Position numbers and translations under genes: made by a program | Notes under the pieces: generated by a model | Told to the model about the DNA's origin: nothing | The model's database searches: none | Seen by the model: the letters and a program-made list of their open reading frames with translations, nothing else | Shown here: one piece after another, positions 1 through 6,928 of the stretch | How the letters are laid out: each line of letters opens with the position of its first letter | Numbering within the stretch: the first letter of the stretch is position 1 | NCBI RefSeq assembly: GCF_000833025.1 | Contig: NZ_CP010817.1 | Coordinates: 558,001-622,000 of the forward strand | DNA: 64,000 bases | Source: Myroides profundi | Lineage (GTDB): Bacteria > Bacteroidota > Bacteroidia > Flavobacteriales > Flavobacteriaceae | Reading direction: 5' to 3'

Positions 1-351
1 AGTAAAAAGTGTTTTTTATCCTTACTAGGGCTTTCTATTTTATTGGGGTGCAAAGGGGGTAAAGAAGACCTTAAAGTAGTAGAAGACAACAAGGAGTTAG
101 ATAAAATCGAATATATACATCAAGAGAAAGAAAGTGAATTGTCTTTTTTCTTTGTAGAAGGCATGGATCGTGATGGAGGACATTATACTGGTGAAGTAAA
201 ACTAAAGGGAGATGTCGGTGCAGGGTATATAGCGAATGATACTCTTGGTGTTAGGTTCTACATAGAGATAGAGCGCTCTCAAGAGGGAGGACTCTTAGGT
301 ATGGATACGAATGGTAATGTCTATCAACTTGCTTTTAAAAGAGAGGAGTAG
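1..351 (+). CDS. Putative lipoprotein, 5' end outside the window
   Basis: The frame is open from base 1, so the start codon lies upstream of the window. The first visible residues form a hydrophobic signal segment ending in the lipobox LLGC (codons 14-17), which predicts cleavage by signal peptidase II and lipidation of the cysteine. The mature part of about 100 residues is charged, with no motif I recognise. It ends in KREE followed by TAG at 349-351. Surface or periplasmic location is an inference from the lipobox. I cannot name a function; small lipoproteins like this are common in Flavobacteriaceae. The next several hundred bases are decayed sequence, so no operon context helps. Confidence 0.7.
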   Translation, partial: SKKCFLSLLGLSILLGCKGGKEDLKVVEDNKELDKIEYIHQEKESELSFFFVEGMDRDGGHYTGEVKLKGDVGAGYIANDTLGVRFYIEIERSQEGGLLGMDTNGNVYQLAFKREE

Positions 352-380
352 GCTCCTAGATGATTTAGTTATAGTATTGT

Positions 381-398
381 TCCAATGTATACATTGGA
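381..398. repeat. Perfect 18-bp palindrome
   Basis: TCCAATGTATACATTGGA reads identically on both strands. It lies 30 bp after the lipoprotein stop, and the downstream T-run (about 412-418) is too distant for a textbook terminator. It could be a dimeric-protein binding site, the stem of a poor terminator, or chance in AT-rich DNA. Confidence 0.5.
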
Positions 399-427
399 GA
401 TAAAATCAATAGTTTTTTTCCTTTTTC

Positions 428-785
428 TTATTCTCTCTGTTCCTCTTCAGCCTTCAGTACTTCTAATACAGATCGTGCTCCATAAATAATACTTTCATAC
501 GTATTATCTCTAGAAGAATATTCTCTTGACTTTATTTCTTTTATAATCTTCTTTTTGACTTGACGGATGAGCTCAGGTGCTAGTTCTTTTTTTCAGTCTC
601 CAAATTTCCTGTGCTTCTTTTCTTTCAGTAAAGGTCTTATTATGATTATTACTAGCTGATTTTTCTATTTTACTTTACTGTCCTAGCACATTGCTTGAGG
701 TATTCTTGCACCTTCCTTCGACAAAACAGCCTTCTAGGCAAGTAAACTCCAAGGATACTCCTAGCAAACCCCTAGAAAGTGCAAG
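428..785 (-). pseudogene. Decayed minus-strand reading frame, family unknown
   Basis: Read on the minus strand, this stretch is protein-like but broken. From 785 downward the frame is open to a TAA at 675-677. It continues in the same frame (SKIEKSASNNHNKTFTERK...) to a run of seven A (587-593), where one surplus base shifts the frame. Removing that base joins it to a lysine/glutamate-rich C-terminal part (KKELAPELIRQVKKKIIKE..., ending VLKAEEEQRE) that stops at 428-430. One in-frame stop plus one homopolymer indel suggests a decayed gene; a sequencing error in the A-run could explain only the second. I do not recognise the family, and the part upstream of the TAA may be non-coding. Confidence 0.4.
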
Positions 786-844
786 CTAAATGACATCGAG
801 GTCGGAGGATTTGAGAAGCATATCAGTAGTATTTCTGTATAACA

Positions 845-872
845 TGAGATTCTTCGCAGGCTCAGAATGATA
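845..872. repeat. Interspersed non-coding repeat (AGATTCTTCGC...TCAGAATGA type)
   Basis: The sequence TGAGATTCTTCGC followed by AGGCTCAGAATGATA resembles the short element written TGTCATTCTGAGC...GAAGAATCTC on the other strand. I recall it as scattered in intergenic regions of many bacteria. ATTCT/AGAAT form a short stem. It borders the decayed minus-strand frame. The identification is from memory; a self-search of the genome would show whether it is multi-copy here. Confidence 0.4.
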
Positions 873-1028
873 GTTCGATTTGGAATAGGATGTGGTAATT
901 CAGGTGGTATAGAATAGGTTATTATAATAAATGATATGAAATTAAAAAACTAGAAGATGTTTTGTATAGTTTTTTAGGACTAGTTATTATAGTCATATAA
1001 TTTAGTGCCAAGATTTTATTGTGTTAGT

Positions 1029-1626
1029 ATGAAGGTAGAAGTATGATTTAAAAGAGTGAAATGCATTACAAGAATTTATAGATAAAGATGTATGTGAACT
1101 TGGAGATACAGTTATTGTTAGACTTAAAACGCTAAGCCCTCTCTTTCATGTCGGACAATTTTATGTGGGAAAACTATTTGAGGTAAGAGAAGGAAGTAAA
1201 GTAGTAGGGAATGGAAGAATTACTAGGATTCTAAGAGAAGATTTTAATTATTGGGATTTTGATTCGTTCTTTACTGGTTTGCCATCGACTTGTAGACCAT
1301 ATGATGAGGAGAATATAGAAGGTTTTATAATGTATTTTGAGTATGGATTAGCTGGTATTAAGAAACTTGATGATTTGAAGTTTAGATCAATACTATCAAA
1401 TAAGGAACAGATGTTGACAGTTCAATGCATTGTATGTGATAGGGAGATTTATATTATACAGTTTATTGAGGAAGTATGTAAAAGATGGGTAGATAAGATA
1501 CAATTTGAAAATTCATTTTATAAGGTTGAAATAAACTATATCAATAAGGAGAGTGCTTACGAACTGATTTTTGCTACTTGGCATAGTATGTATTTGACAG
1601 GAAAGATAACAGTATCTTATAAGTGA
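1029..1626 (+). pseudogene. EF-Tu-like beta-barrel domain protein with disrupted N-terminus
   Basis: The intact part (from the GTG at 1165, 153 codons) begins inside a domain. Codons 1060-1164 in the same frame read on as DVCELGDTVIVRLKTLSPLF and FHVGQFYVGK, resembling the small beta-barrel (EF-Tu domain 2/3-like) proteins of Flavobacteriaceae, often followed by a C-terminal part ending in ATWHSMYLTGKI. No ATG exists in that frame; it is closed by TGA at 1057-1059. An ATG at 1029 (MKVEV) is one base out of frame and stops at 1044. The family's usual N-terminus therefore appears lost to at least one indel plus a stop. A shortened product from GTG 1165 remains possible. Some relatives sit beside polymorphic toxins as immunity proteins, but no toxin is visible here. 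Confidence 0.45.
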
Positions 1627-1641
1627 TATGGAAAAAGAAGA

Positions 1642-1680
1642 AGCTGTGAGAGTGTATAATTAACAGCCTCACAGCTCTTT
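1642..1680 (+). terminator. Possible terminator after the EF-Tu-like gene
   Basis: The arms AGCTGTGAG (1642-1650) and CTCACAGCT (1668-1676) pair perfectly across a 17-nt loop, with CTTTG following. The T-tract is short, so it may be weak. Confidence 0.45.
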
Positions 1681-1840
1681 GTTATTTATTAGATAATTCC
1701 AGATGATGGTATTATGTGACACGCATAATAATGCGTTTCTACTTTGATGTTTAGGGGAGTCTCACAATGTGTTTATATTGGCGCAGTCAAACATTCTTAA
1801 TTAGAAAGAGCTGCCACAAGGGTAGCCCCAACAACACGTC

Positions 1841-1864
1841 ATTCGTAATTTGAAATTCGTAATT
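1841..1864. repeat. Short direct repeat ATTCGTAATT x2
   Basis: Two copies of ATTCGTAATT are separated by TGAA, just past the 3' end of the minus-strand hydrolase gene. Tandem pieces of this kind are frequent spacer sequence in flavobacterial genomes; no function is implied. Confidence 0.5.
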
Positions 1865-1888
1865 AATTAGTCAAGCATTGCTAATTGT

Positions 1889-2938
1889 TTATATCTCATA
1901 ATACTCGCGTTCCCATGTAGACTTAGGATTCCAGTTTATTAAGCTGTCTCCATATTTTTCTTTTTGATATGCTTGCATTAGTTTCAGTTTTTCTGGTATT
2001 TCATTCCAGTTAGGTATTGCAGATTGATTGCGTTTGCCTTTTAAGATAGCATCTACACTAGCATAGATACGCTCTGGTTGTATCCAATGTGTAAAAGGAG
2101 TGATGTCGATTAGTTTAGACATAGTCAGAGCATCAATATTTTCTGTGTAGTGTTTATCTATGGTATCTAGAATATTCATTAGATAACTGTATTGTTCTTG
2201 TACAAAGTCAACACCACATATAGCGCCATGACCAGGAACTACTATTTCGGGCTTTATCTCATTGATGATGCGATCTAATACTTTTACCCAATTTAAGATA
2301 CCTTTTTCACTATAAGCAGAACAGCCATTGAATACCACATCTCCTGCGAAGAGAACTTTCTCCTTTGGCATCCATAATAGTACATCACTATTAGAGTGGG
2401 ATGGAGCTACATTTAGTAATTGTAACTCAGTGTTACCAAGGTTGATAATTGTGTCGTCAGTTATTTGTATGTCTGGATTTATCCATTCAACTCCTGTTAA
2501 ATCAAAACCTTCAAATTCGGCAGCGAAGAAGCGTTCACCAATAGTAGACTCTAATGAGTCTTTACCACGTTTAATAACAGCATCCATCCATTGGATATTC
2601 TCTGTTAGACGCTCTTGTACTGCGTTGTGATGCATAATGATACACGAGTCTTCAAATACCTTGTTTCCCCATGTATGATCGCTATTGTAGTGAGAGTTTA
2701 CTACATAAGCAGGAGTTTTATTATTACTTACTTCAGTATATGCCTCTTTCATTTCTTGTGCATGAAATAGATCAAAGAACGTATCGTATACCAGACCTTT
2801 TCCACGGTTAATGAAACCAGCATTAGCCCAACTTATTCCTCTGTATGGTGATATAGCAGCGAATACATTATCTGCTATTTCATAGATTTTTATCCTTTGT
2901 TTTTGGATAACTCTTCCTCTTTTCTTTAAGTTGTTCAT
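1889..2938 (-). CDS. Metallo-beta-lactamase-fold hydrolase
   Basis: 349 residues with the MBL-fold layout. The zinc motif is H83-x-N85-x-D87-H88 (NSHYNSDHTWGN), then SHSNSD with H181, FAGD with D200 and PGHG with H237. The second histidine of the canonical HxHxDH is Asn, so zinc binding may differ from the standard dinuclear site. The C-terminal 100 residues are an extension beyond the core. The frame is open further to a TTG at 3001, but I chose ATG at 2938: a TAATTTTG promoter element lies at 2966-2973, inside the would-be extension, and the core starts soon after. With this start there is no signal peptide. It is divergent from an araC-type gene that may control it. The substrate is unknown; nothing specifically indicates a true beta-lactamase. 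Confidence 0.85.
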   Translation of the reverse strand: MNNLKKRGRVIQKQRIKIYEIADNVFAAISPYRGISWANAGFINRGKGLVYDTFFDLFHAQEMKEAYTEVSNNKTPAYVVNSHYNSDHTWGNKVFEDSCIIMHHNAVQERLTENIQWMDAVIKRGKDSLESTIGERFFAAEFEGFDLTGVEWINPDIQITDDTIINLGNTELQLLNVAPSHSNSDVLLWMPKEKVLFAGDVVFNGCSAYSEKGILNWVKVLDRIINEIKPEIVVPGHGAICGVDFVQEQYSYLMNILDTIDKHYTENIDALTMSKLIDITPFTHWIQPERIYASVDAILKGKRNQSAIPNWNEIPEKLKLMQAYQKEKYGDSLINWNPKSTWEREYYEI

Positions 2939-2965
2939 AGCTATATGTTTAAATGATTTATAAGA

Positions 2966-2973
2966 CAAAATTA
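2966..2973 (-). promoter_or_regulatory. -7 element upstream of the MBL-fold gene
   Basis: On the minus strand this reads TAATTTTG, matching the Bacteroidota consensus TAnnTTTG, 27 nt before the ATG at 2938. No well-spaced -33 TTG is evident. Confidence 0.45.
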
Positions 2974-3059
2974 AGATGATAATTAGAAAAGGAATGCACA
3001 ATATAGCGGTTAATAATGTGCAATTTATTATCTTGTAGTTGTGGAATTTATATTTGAGT

Positions 3060-3935
3060 ATGATGAAAAAAGTAGAGAGATATAGTTTTAATTCGATTAT
3101 AAAGAATCATACGGATCTAACTGTGTCTGGTGTTTTTATAACAAATGGAGAGGAAGATATAAAAGACTATTTTGCGCTTATTCCTCATAGTATAGATGCT
3201 TGTGTTATTGGGTTAGTGACAGCTGGTGAGGCACAAGTAAGTATTAATTTGAGAGAATATCATCTAAAGAAAGGAATGCTAATCGTACTGCCTCCTAATG
3301 CTATAGTGGTGCCGATTAGTTTTACAGAAGATTTAAAGATGAGATCTATTATGTTCACTTTTGATTTTGTGGCTCCACTCGCTTTGATACACGATTTTAG
3401 TATTGATTTACAGCTGTATAAATCTCCAGTGATCACTTTAAATGAAGCAAATTATAGTGTTGTAAAGAGGCTTTATAAGCTGATCAGTCAATGCTATTAT
3501 GACACGGTTAATTTTACTCCGCATGATGTGTTAGAGCATCTGCTTTACGCATTGATTATTCAGATTAGTCAATTAATGAAAACCTTGAAGTCTAAAGGAA
3601 AAAGTAGTAGTCGTGCAGAATGTATTACAGAGGATTTCTTTGTGTTGTTGTATAAACACTATAAGACCGAAAAGGCGGTGAGTTTTTATGCGGATAGATT
3701 AAGGATTTCGACTGCTTATTTGACAACCACTATTCGCAAGCAGACAGGGCATTCTATTCTTTATTGGATAAGTGAAGCTGTTGTATTATATGCGAAGTCC
3801 TTGTTGAAGTCTTCTAGGATGAGTATTAATGAGATATCTGAAGAATTGGGCTTTAAGGAGACTACCTTGTTTTGTCGTTATTTTAAACGCTATACTGATA
3901 TGACACCTAACCAATATCGAGGACTTAAAGTGTGA
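3060..3935 (+). CDS. AraC-family transcriptional regulator
   Basis: 291 residues. The first ~170 form a beta-rich sensor region of the cupin type (AGEAQVSINL, then KKGMLIVLPP). The C-terminal ~100 are a double helix-turn-helix AraC DNA-binding domain, with LRISTAYLTTTIRKQTGHS as the first HTH and MSINEISEELGF followed by CRYFKRYTDMTPNQYR as the second. The frame opens at a TTG (3039), but ATG at 3060 (or the adjacent 3063) is preferred. A TATATTTG sits at 3049-3056, just before it. The gene is divergent from the MBL-fold hydrolase across ~120 bp, an arrangement typical of a local regulator and its target; the ligand is unknown. Confidence 0.9.
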   Translation: MMKKVERYSFNSIIKNHTDLTVSGVFITNGEEDIKDYFALIPHSIDACVIGLVTAGEAQVSINLREYHLKKGMLIVLPPNAIVVPISFTEDLKMRSIMFTFDFVAPLALIHDFSIDLQLYKSPVITLNEANYSVVKRLYKLISQCYYDTVNFTPHDVLEHLLYALIIQISQLMKTLKSKGKSSSRAECITEDFFVLLYKHYKTEKAVSFYADRLRISTAYLTTTIRKQTGHSILYWISEAVVLYAKSLLKSSRMSINEISEELGFKETTLFCRYFKRYTDMTPNQYRGLKV

Positions 3936-3943
3936 GTTTTTTG

Positions 3944-3974
3944 GTTTACAGTTTACAGTTTTGCCCTTCGGGCA
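3944..3974. repeat. GTTTACA direct repeat and small hairpin
   Basis: Two GTTTACA units (3944-3957) are followed by a 5-bp hairpin TGCCC-TTC-GGGCA (3962-3974). It lies 9 bp after the araC stop; no T-tract follows on the plus strand. It may be a weak terminator or a spacer repeat of the kind common in flavobacteria. Confidence 0.35.
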
Positions 3975-4132
3975 TCATGTGCTTAAATGATAGGATAGAC
4001 TAATGATTGAGATAGTAAGCTAAACGATTTCACAGTTTCACCGAAAGACGATTTTATGGTGTGATTATTGATAAGATTATTTGGTTGTAAAATACTTAAT
4101 ATTAGTGTTTTAAGTAAATAATTAATTGTTTT

Positions 4133-4153
4133 AGTTCGGTAATAAACCGAACT
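4133..4153. promoter_or_regulatory. Inverted-repeat operator of the toxin-antitoxin pair
   Basis: AGTTCGGT and ACCGAACT form perfect 8-bp arms around a 5-bp AT spacer. The site ends 4 bp before the -7 element TATCTTTG, so a bound dimer would block RNA polymerase. This is the expected position for autorepression by the HTH antitoxin encoded just downstream; binding itself is an inference. Confidence 0.65.
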
Positions 4154-4157
4154 TATG

Positions 4158-4165
4158 TATCTTTG
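4158..4165 (+). promoter_or_regulatory. -7 element of the toxin-antitoxin operon
   Basis: TATCTTTG matches TAnnTTTG, 12 nt before the toxin ATG and directly after the inverted-repeat operator, whose arms would cover the -33 region. Confidence 0.6.
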
Positions 4166-4177
4166 TAATCATTAACT

Positions 4178-4519
4178 ATGAGGCTAATCGGTAAGAAATT
4201 ACTTCTTAAAGCAAAAAAGAAGAATATTGGAAATAAATTACTTTGCCTTGCAATTGATAAATTAATGGAGGACTTAGAACGGTTTGATTCTTCTAAAGAA
4301 GATCTGTATATGCTGAGAGCAGATATGGATTGTGTACACAGTGAAGGATTCTATTTCTTTAATATTCATATCCATAGAACTCTTGTGTTGATTGAGTTTG
4401 ATGAGGAAGGGGAGGCGACTATATTATGGGTTGGTGCTCATCAAGAGTATGAAAGTATCTTTAAAAATAATAAAAAGACAATAGAGAAGTGGTTGAGGAA
4501 TAATAATTACATTGAATAG
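4178..4519 (+). CDS. higB: HigB-like type II toxin
   Basis: 113 residues, basic, with the HigB/RelE-fold mRNA-interferase pattern: a helical N-terminus (KKLLLKAKKKN..., then LYMLRADMD), strand FYFFNIHIHRTLVLIEF and the C-terminal WVGAHQEYESI that corresponds to the GTHAEYD-type signature of HigB toxins. Family members cleave mRNA on translating ribosomes; that activity is inferred here. Toxin-first order followed directly by an HTH antitoxin is the higBA arrangement. A promoter with an inverted-repeat operator lies immediately upstream. The sequence is divergent enough from textbook HigB that 'RelE/HigB-like' is the safe label. Confidence 0.75.
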   Translation: MRLIGKKLLLKAKKKNIGNKLLCLAIDKLMEDLERFDSSKEDLYMLRADMDCVHSEGFYFFNIHIHRTLVLIEFDEEGEATILWVGAHQEYESIFKNNKKTIEKWLRNNNYIE

Positions 4520-5080
4520 ATGAAGGCATATTTTGATATAGACGCATTGGTTGAGTCAGGCTTGATTAGAAGTGAGCTAGAGTATGAGCGTGCATTGATC
4601 GCTGATAGGAAACTACATATATTAGCTAAAGAAAATAGTAAGCTAAAGAAGTTGCGTATGGAGCTTAGAGCGCTGATAGAGGGTTATGAGAAAGAAGAAT
4701 GGAGTGACGTAGATACTTTGACTGAAGAGAAATTGAGAGAGAGTGATGAGGCAGAGCGTATTGCTGAAGTAGAGAGAGCGTTTTTTGAGGAAAGAAAGCA
4801 ATTGATTAGAAAAAAACTAAAGGAATTAGATTTGACACAAGAGAATTTAGGTTTTGTTCTAGGGCATAAGAGTAAGACGCATATGTCAGAATTAATGAAT
4901 GGTATAAAGCCTTTTACTTTAAAGGATTTGATTATAATCAACAGGGTTTTGCAAATAGATATAAGTGTGCTTATTCCTAGGTTTTTATCTAAAGAAGATC
5001 AAGTTAAGGTCAATAAGGCTGTTGAGGTGTTAAATAAACCAAAGATTAAGCTAGTAACAGATGAGTTATTATTCAGTTAG
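4520..5080 (+). CDS. higA: HigA-like antitoxin with HTH domain
   Basis: 186 residues, starting on the base after the toxin stop, so translation is probably coupled. Residues ~20-60 (ELEYERALIADRKLHILAKE, then LRALIEGYEKEEW) resemble the toxin-binding N-terminus of HigA antitoxins. Residues ~90-150 are an Xre/Cro-type HTH (KLKELDLTQENLGFVLGHKS, then MSELMNGIKPF). It is longer than many HigA proteins; the last ~35 residues are an extra tail. The expected role is to neutralise the toxin and repress the operon through the inverted repeat at 4133-4153. A 30-bp palindromic terminator lies 32 bp after the stop. Confidence 0.8.
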   Translation: MKAYFDIDALVESGLIRSELEYERALIADRKLHILAKENSKLKKLRMELRALIEGYEKEEWSDVDTLTEEKLRESDEAERIAEVERAFFEERKQLIRKKLKELDLTQENLGFVLGHKSKTHMSELMNGIKPFTLKDLIIINRVLQIDISVLIPRFLSKEDQVKVNKAVEVLNKPKIKLVTDELLFS

Positions 5081-5111
5081 AATACTAATAGGAGTAAAGG
5101 ATGCGATACAA

Positions 5112-5141
5112 AAAAAGCTACAAGATATCTTGTAGCTTTTT
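5112..5141. terminator. Bidirectional terminator between higA and truB
   Basis: A 30-bp perfect palindrome whose half is AAAAAGCTACAAGAT. It carries A-runs before and T-runs after on both strands, so it can end the toxin-antitoxin operon (plus) and the ftsX-truB operon (minus). Confidence 0.85.
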
Positions 5142-5143
5142 GA

Positions 5144-5860
5144 TTATATATTGTCAGCGATTGCTTTTAATACTTGTTCTTCGAACTCTTCTGGAGTGAC
5201 TGCGTTGATGACATCGAAGTCTCCGATTTTGGTTCTGCGTAGGGCGCTTAGGTGTGCTCCAGAGTTTACTTTGTTTCCAAAGTCATAAGCTAGAGAGCGG
5301 ATATAAGTTCCTTTAGAACACACGACTCTAAAATCAACATTAGGAAGAGCTGTCTTCGTTAATTCAAACTCTTCTATGGTGATAGGTCTAGTTGCTATCT
5401 CTATTTCTTCTCCTTTACGAGCGTGCTCATACAGACGTTTACCATCTTTCTTAAGCGCAGAGAAGATAGGAGGACGCTGTTCTGTAGTTCCCATAAAAGA
5501 TAGTTTTGCTTCTTCTAGCAGAGCCTCTGTAATATGATCTGTAGGGAAGGTCTGGTTTATCTCTGTCTCTAAGTCATAAGATGGAGTAGTACCTCCTAGT
5601 GTGATGGTGCCTGTATATTCTTTTATTTGTCCCTGTAATTCACTGATTTGTTTTGTGGCTTTACCTGTACAGATGATAAGAAGTCCAGAGGCTAAGGGAT
5701 CTAAAGTTCCTGCATGTCCTACTTTAATCTTTTTTAAGTCAAAGTGCTTTTTTAATAGCCATTTAATTTTGTTTACTGCCTGAAATGATGACCAGTGCAG
5801 TGGTTTGTCTATTAATAGTATTTGCCCACTCTGAAAGGCTTCTGTATTGTATTGTATCAT
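5144..5860 (-). CDS. truB: tRNA pseudouridine(55) synthase TruB
   Basis: 238 residues. It converts U55 in the T-loop of tRNAs to pseudouridine. The hallmark KVGHAGTLDPLASGLL carries the catalytic aspartate (D54), and IDKPLHWSSFQAVN near the N-terminus and GTYIRSLAYDFG (~190) are further TruB motifs. It lacks a C-terminal PUA-like domain, as is usual for the short Bacteroidota form. It is the last gene of a minus-strand operon, 2 bp after uppP, and ends at the bidirectional terminator. Confidence 0.97.
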   Translation of the reverse strand: MIQYNTEAFQSGQILLIDKPLHWSSFQAVNKIKWLLKKHFDLKKIKVGHAGTLDPLASGLLIICTGKATKQISELQGQIKEYTGTITLGGTTPSYDLETEINQTFPTDHITEALLEEAKLSFMGTTEQRPPIFSALKKDGKRLYEHARKGEEIEIATRPITIEEFELTKTALPNVDFRVVCSKGTYIRSLAYDFGNKVNSGAHLSALRRTKIGDFDVINAVTPEEFEEQVLKAIADNI

Positions 5861-5862
5861 TC

Positions 5863-6669
5863 TTATTTAAGGTATCCGAAGTATAATAATAGTATAGCTC
5901 CAGCTATAATTCTGTAGTATCCCCAAGGTTTAAAACCGTACTTTTTGATGATTCCGATAAAGAATTTAATAGCGATAATCGATACGATAAAAGCTAGTAC
6001 ATTCCCTAGTAAGAATAACTTCATATTCTCAGGATTGTCAAGTAGTATCTCATATCCGATTCTTCCTGATTCATATTTCTTTAGTACAATAGAGTACACA
6101 GTCACAGCTGCCATGGTAGGCACAGCTAAGAAGAATGAGAACTCTGCAGCTACTTGTCTAGAAAGTCCTTGTTGCATACCTCCAATGATAGATGCAGCAG
6201 AACGGCTCGTACCTGGCATCATCGCAAGACACTGCCAGAATCCAATAGTAACAGCTTGTCTAACAGTAATGTCTTCTTCGCGTACTGTCTTAGGGTTTTT
6301 AAAGTATTTGTCTATAAAGATTAATACAAAACCACCAATAATCAACATAATCGCGATATAGATAGTCTCTCCTAATACCTTGTCAATAGCTTCGTCAAAT
6401 AGCTTTCCTAATACTAGAGCAGGGATAACTGCTAAGACTAGTTTTTTATAGAAGTTCAGTTTACTAAAGTCAAAGAACTTTCTCCAGTATAGTGCCACTA
6501 CGGCTAGGATAGCTCCGAACTGTATAGCTGTTTGAAATAATTTTACGAATTCGTCTTCTTGAATACCATAAGCAGAACTTACAAATATCATGTGTGCAGT
6601 AGAAGATACTGGTAGATACTCTGTTAATCCCTCTACTATGGCTAGGAGGATAGCTTGTATTAAATCCAT
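5863..6669 (-). CDS. uppP: Undecaprenyl-diphosphatase UppP (BacA)
   Basis: 268 residues, a polytopic inner-membrane protein that dephosphorylates undecaprenyl diphosphate to regenerate the carrier lipid for peptidoglycan and O-antigen. The two signature loops are present: EGLTEYLPVSSTAH at the N-terminus and PGTSRSAASIIGG at ~175-190. Overproduction confers bacitracin resistance in other bacteria. It lies between DUF3098 and truB with short spacings. uppS, which makes the same lipid, is at the other end of the window. Confidence 0.97.
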   Translation of the reverse strand: MDLIQAILLAIVEGLTEYLPVSSTAHMIFVSSAYGIQEDEFVKLFQTAIQFGAILAVVALYWRKFFDFSKLNFYKKLVLAVIPALVLGKLFDEAIDKVLGETIYIAIMLIIGGFVLIFIDKYFKNPKTVREEDITVRQAVTIGFWQCLAMMPGTSRSAASIIGGMQQGLSRQVAAEFSFFLAVPTMAAVTVYSIVLKKYESGRIGYEILLDNPENMKLFLLGNVLAFIVSIIAIKFFIGIIKKYGFKPWGYYRIIAGAILLLYFGYLK

Positions 6670-6683
6670 TTAATGTAGTTATA

Positions 6684-6926
6684 TTATTTATTGTCTTTTT
6701 TAAATATTGCATAAACTGCTACTCCTATCCCGATAAAGAATACTGTAGGAGCTAGGTGAATACGTCTAAAGCTATAGATGTCTTCATTAAACTCTGTAGG
6801 AACATCGTTAGTAGCACCAGCCATTAAGAAAAAACTAAGTGCAATTAAAGCTATACTTACCAGTAGTATAATATAGTTCTTCTTCGTGAAAAGAAGTACA
6901 TTCTGGTTTTGATCTTGATCTTTCAT
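6684..6926 (-). CDS. DUF3098 family membrane protein
   Basis: 80 residues with two predicted membrane helices (YIILLVSIALIALSFFLMAG and the C-terminal LAPTVFFIGIGVAVYAIF) and a short linker between. The size, the FTKKNYIILLVSIALI start and its place directly after ftsX match the DUF3098 family found next to ftsX in Bacteroidota. Function is unknown; a role linked to the divisome or FtsX is suggested only by this conserved position. Confidence 0.88.
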   Translation of the reverse strand: MKDQDQNQNVLLFTKKNYIILLVSIALIALSFFLMAGATNDVPTEFNEDIYSFRRIHLAPTVFFIGIGVAVYAIFKKDNK

Positions 6927-6928
6927 AT

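Noticed and set aside
1889..1960. Could the MBL-fold protein be a carbapenemase of the Myroides TUS/MUS type?
   Set aside because: It has the HxNxDH motif and a long C-terminal extension, lacks a signal peptide with the chosen start and is longer than B1 enzymes; nothing supports beta-lactamase activity.
2328..2630. Open plus-strand frame of 100 codons across the MBL-fold gene
   Set aside because: It lies antisense within the zinc-motif region of a clear gene and shows only shadow-like low-complexity composition.
3962..3974. TGCCC-TTC-GGGCA hairpin as the araC terminator
   Set aside because: No T-tract follows on either strand; listed only as a repeat/hairpin.
6470..6712. 80-codon minus-strand frame overlapping uppP and the DUF3098 gene
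   Set aside because: It overlaps two confidently identified genes on the same strand in another frame; serine/arginine-rich shadow composition.
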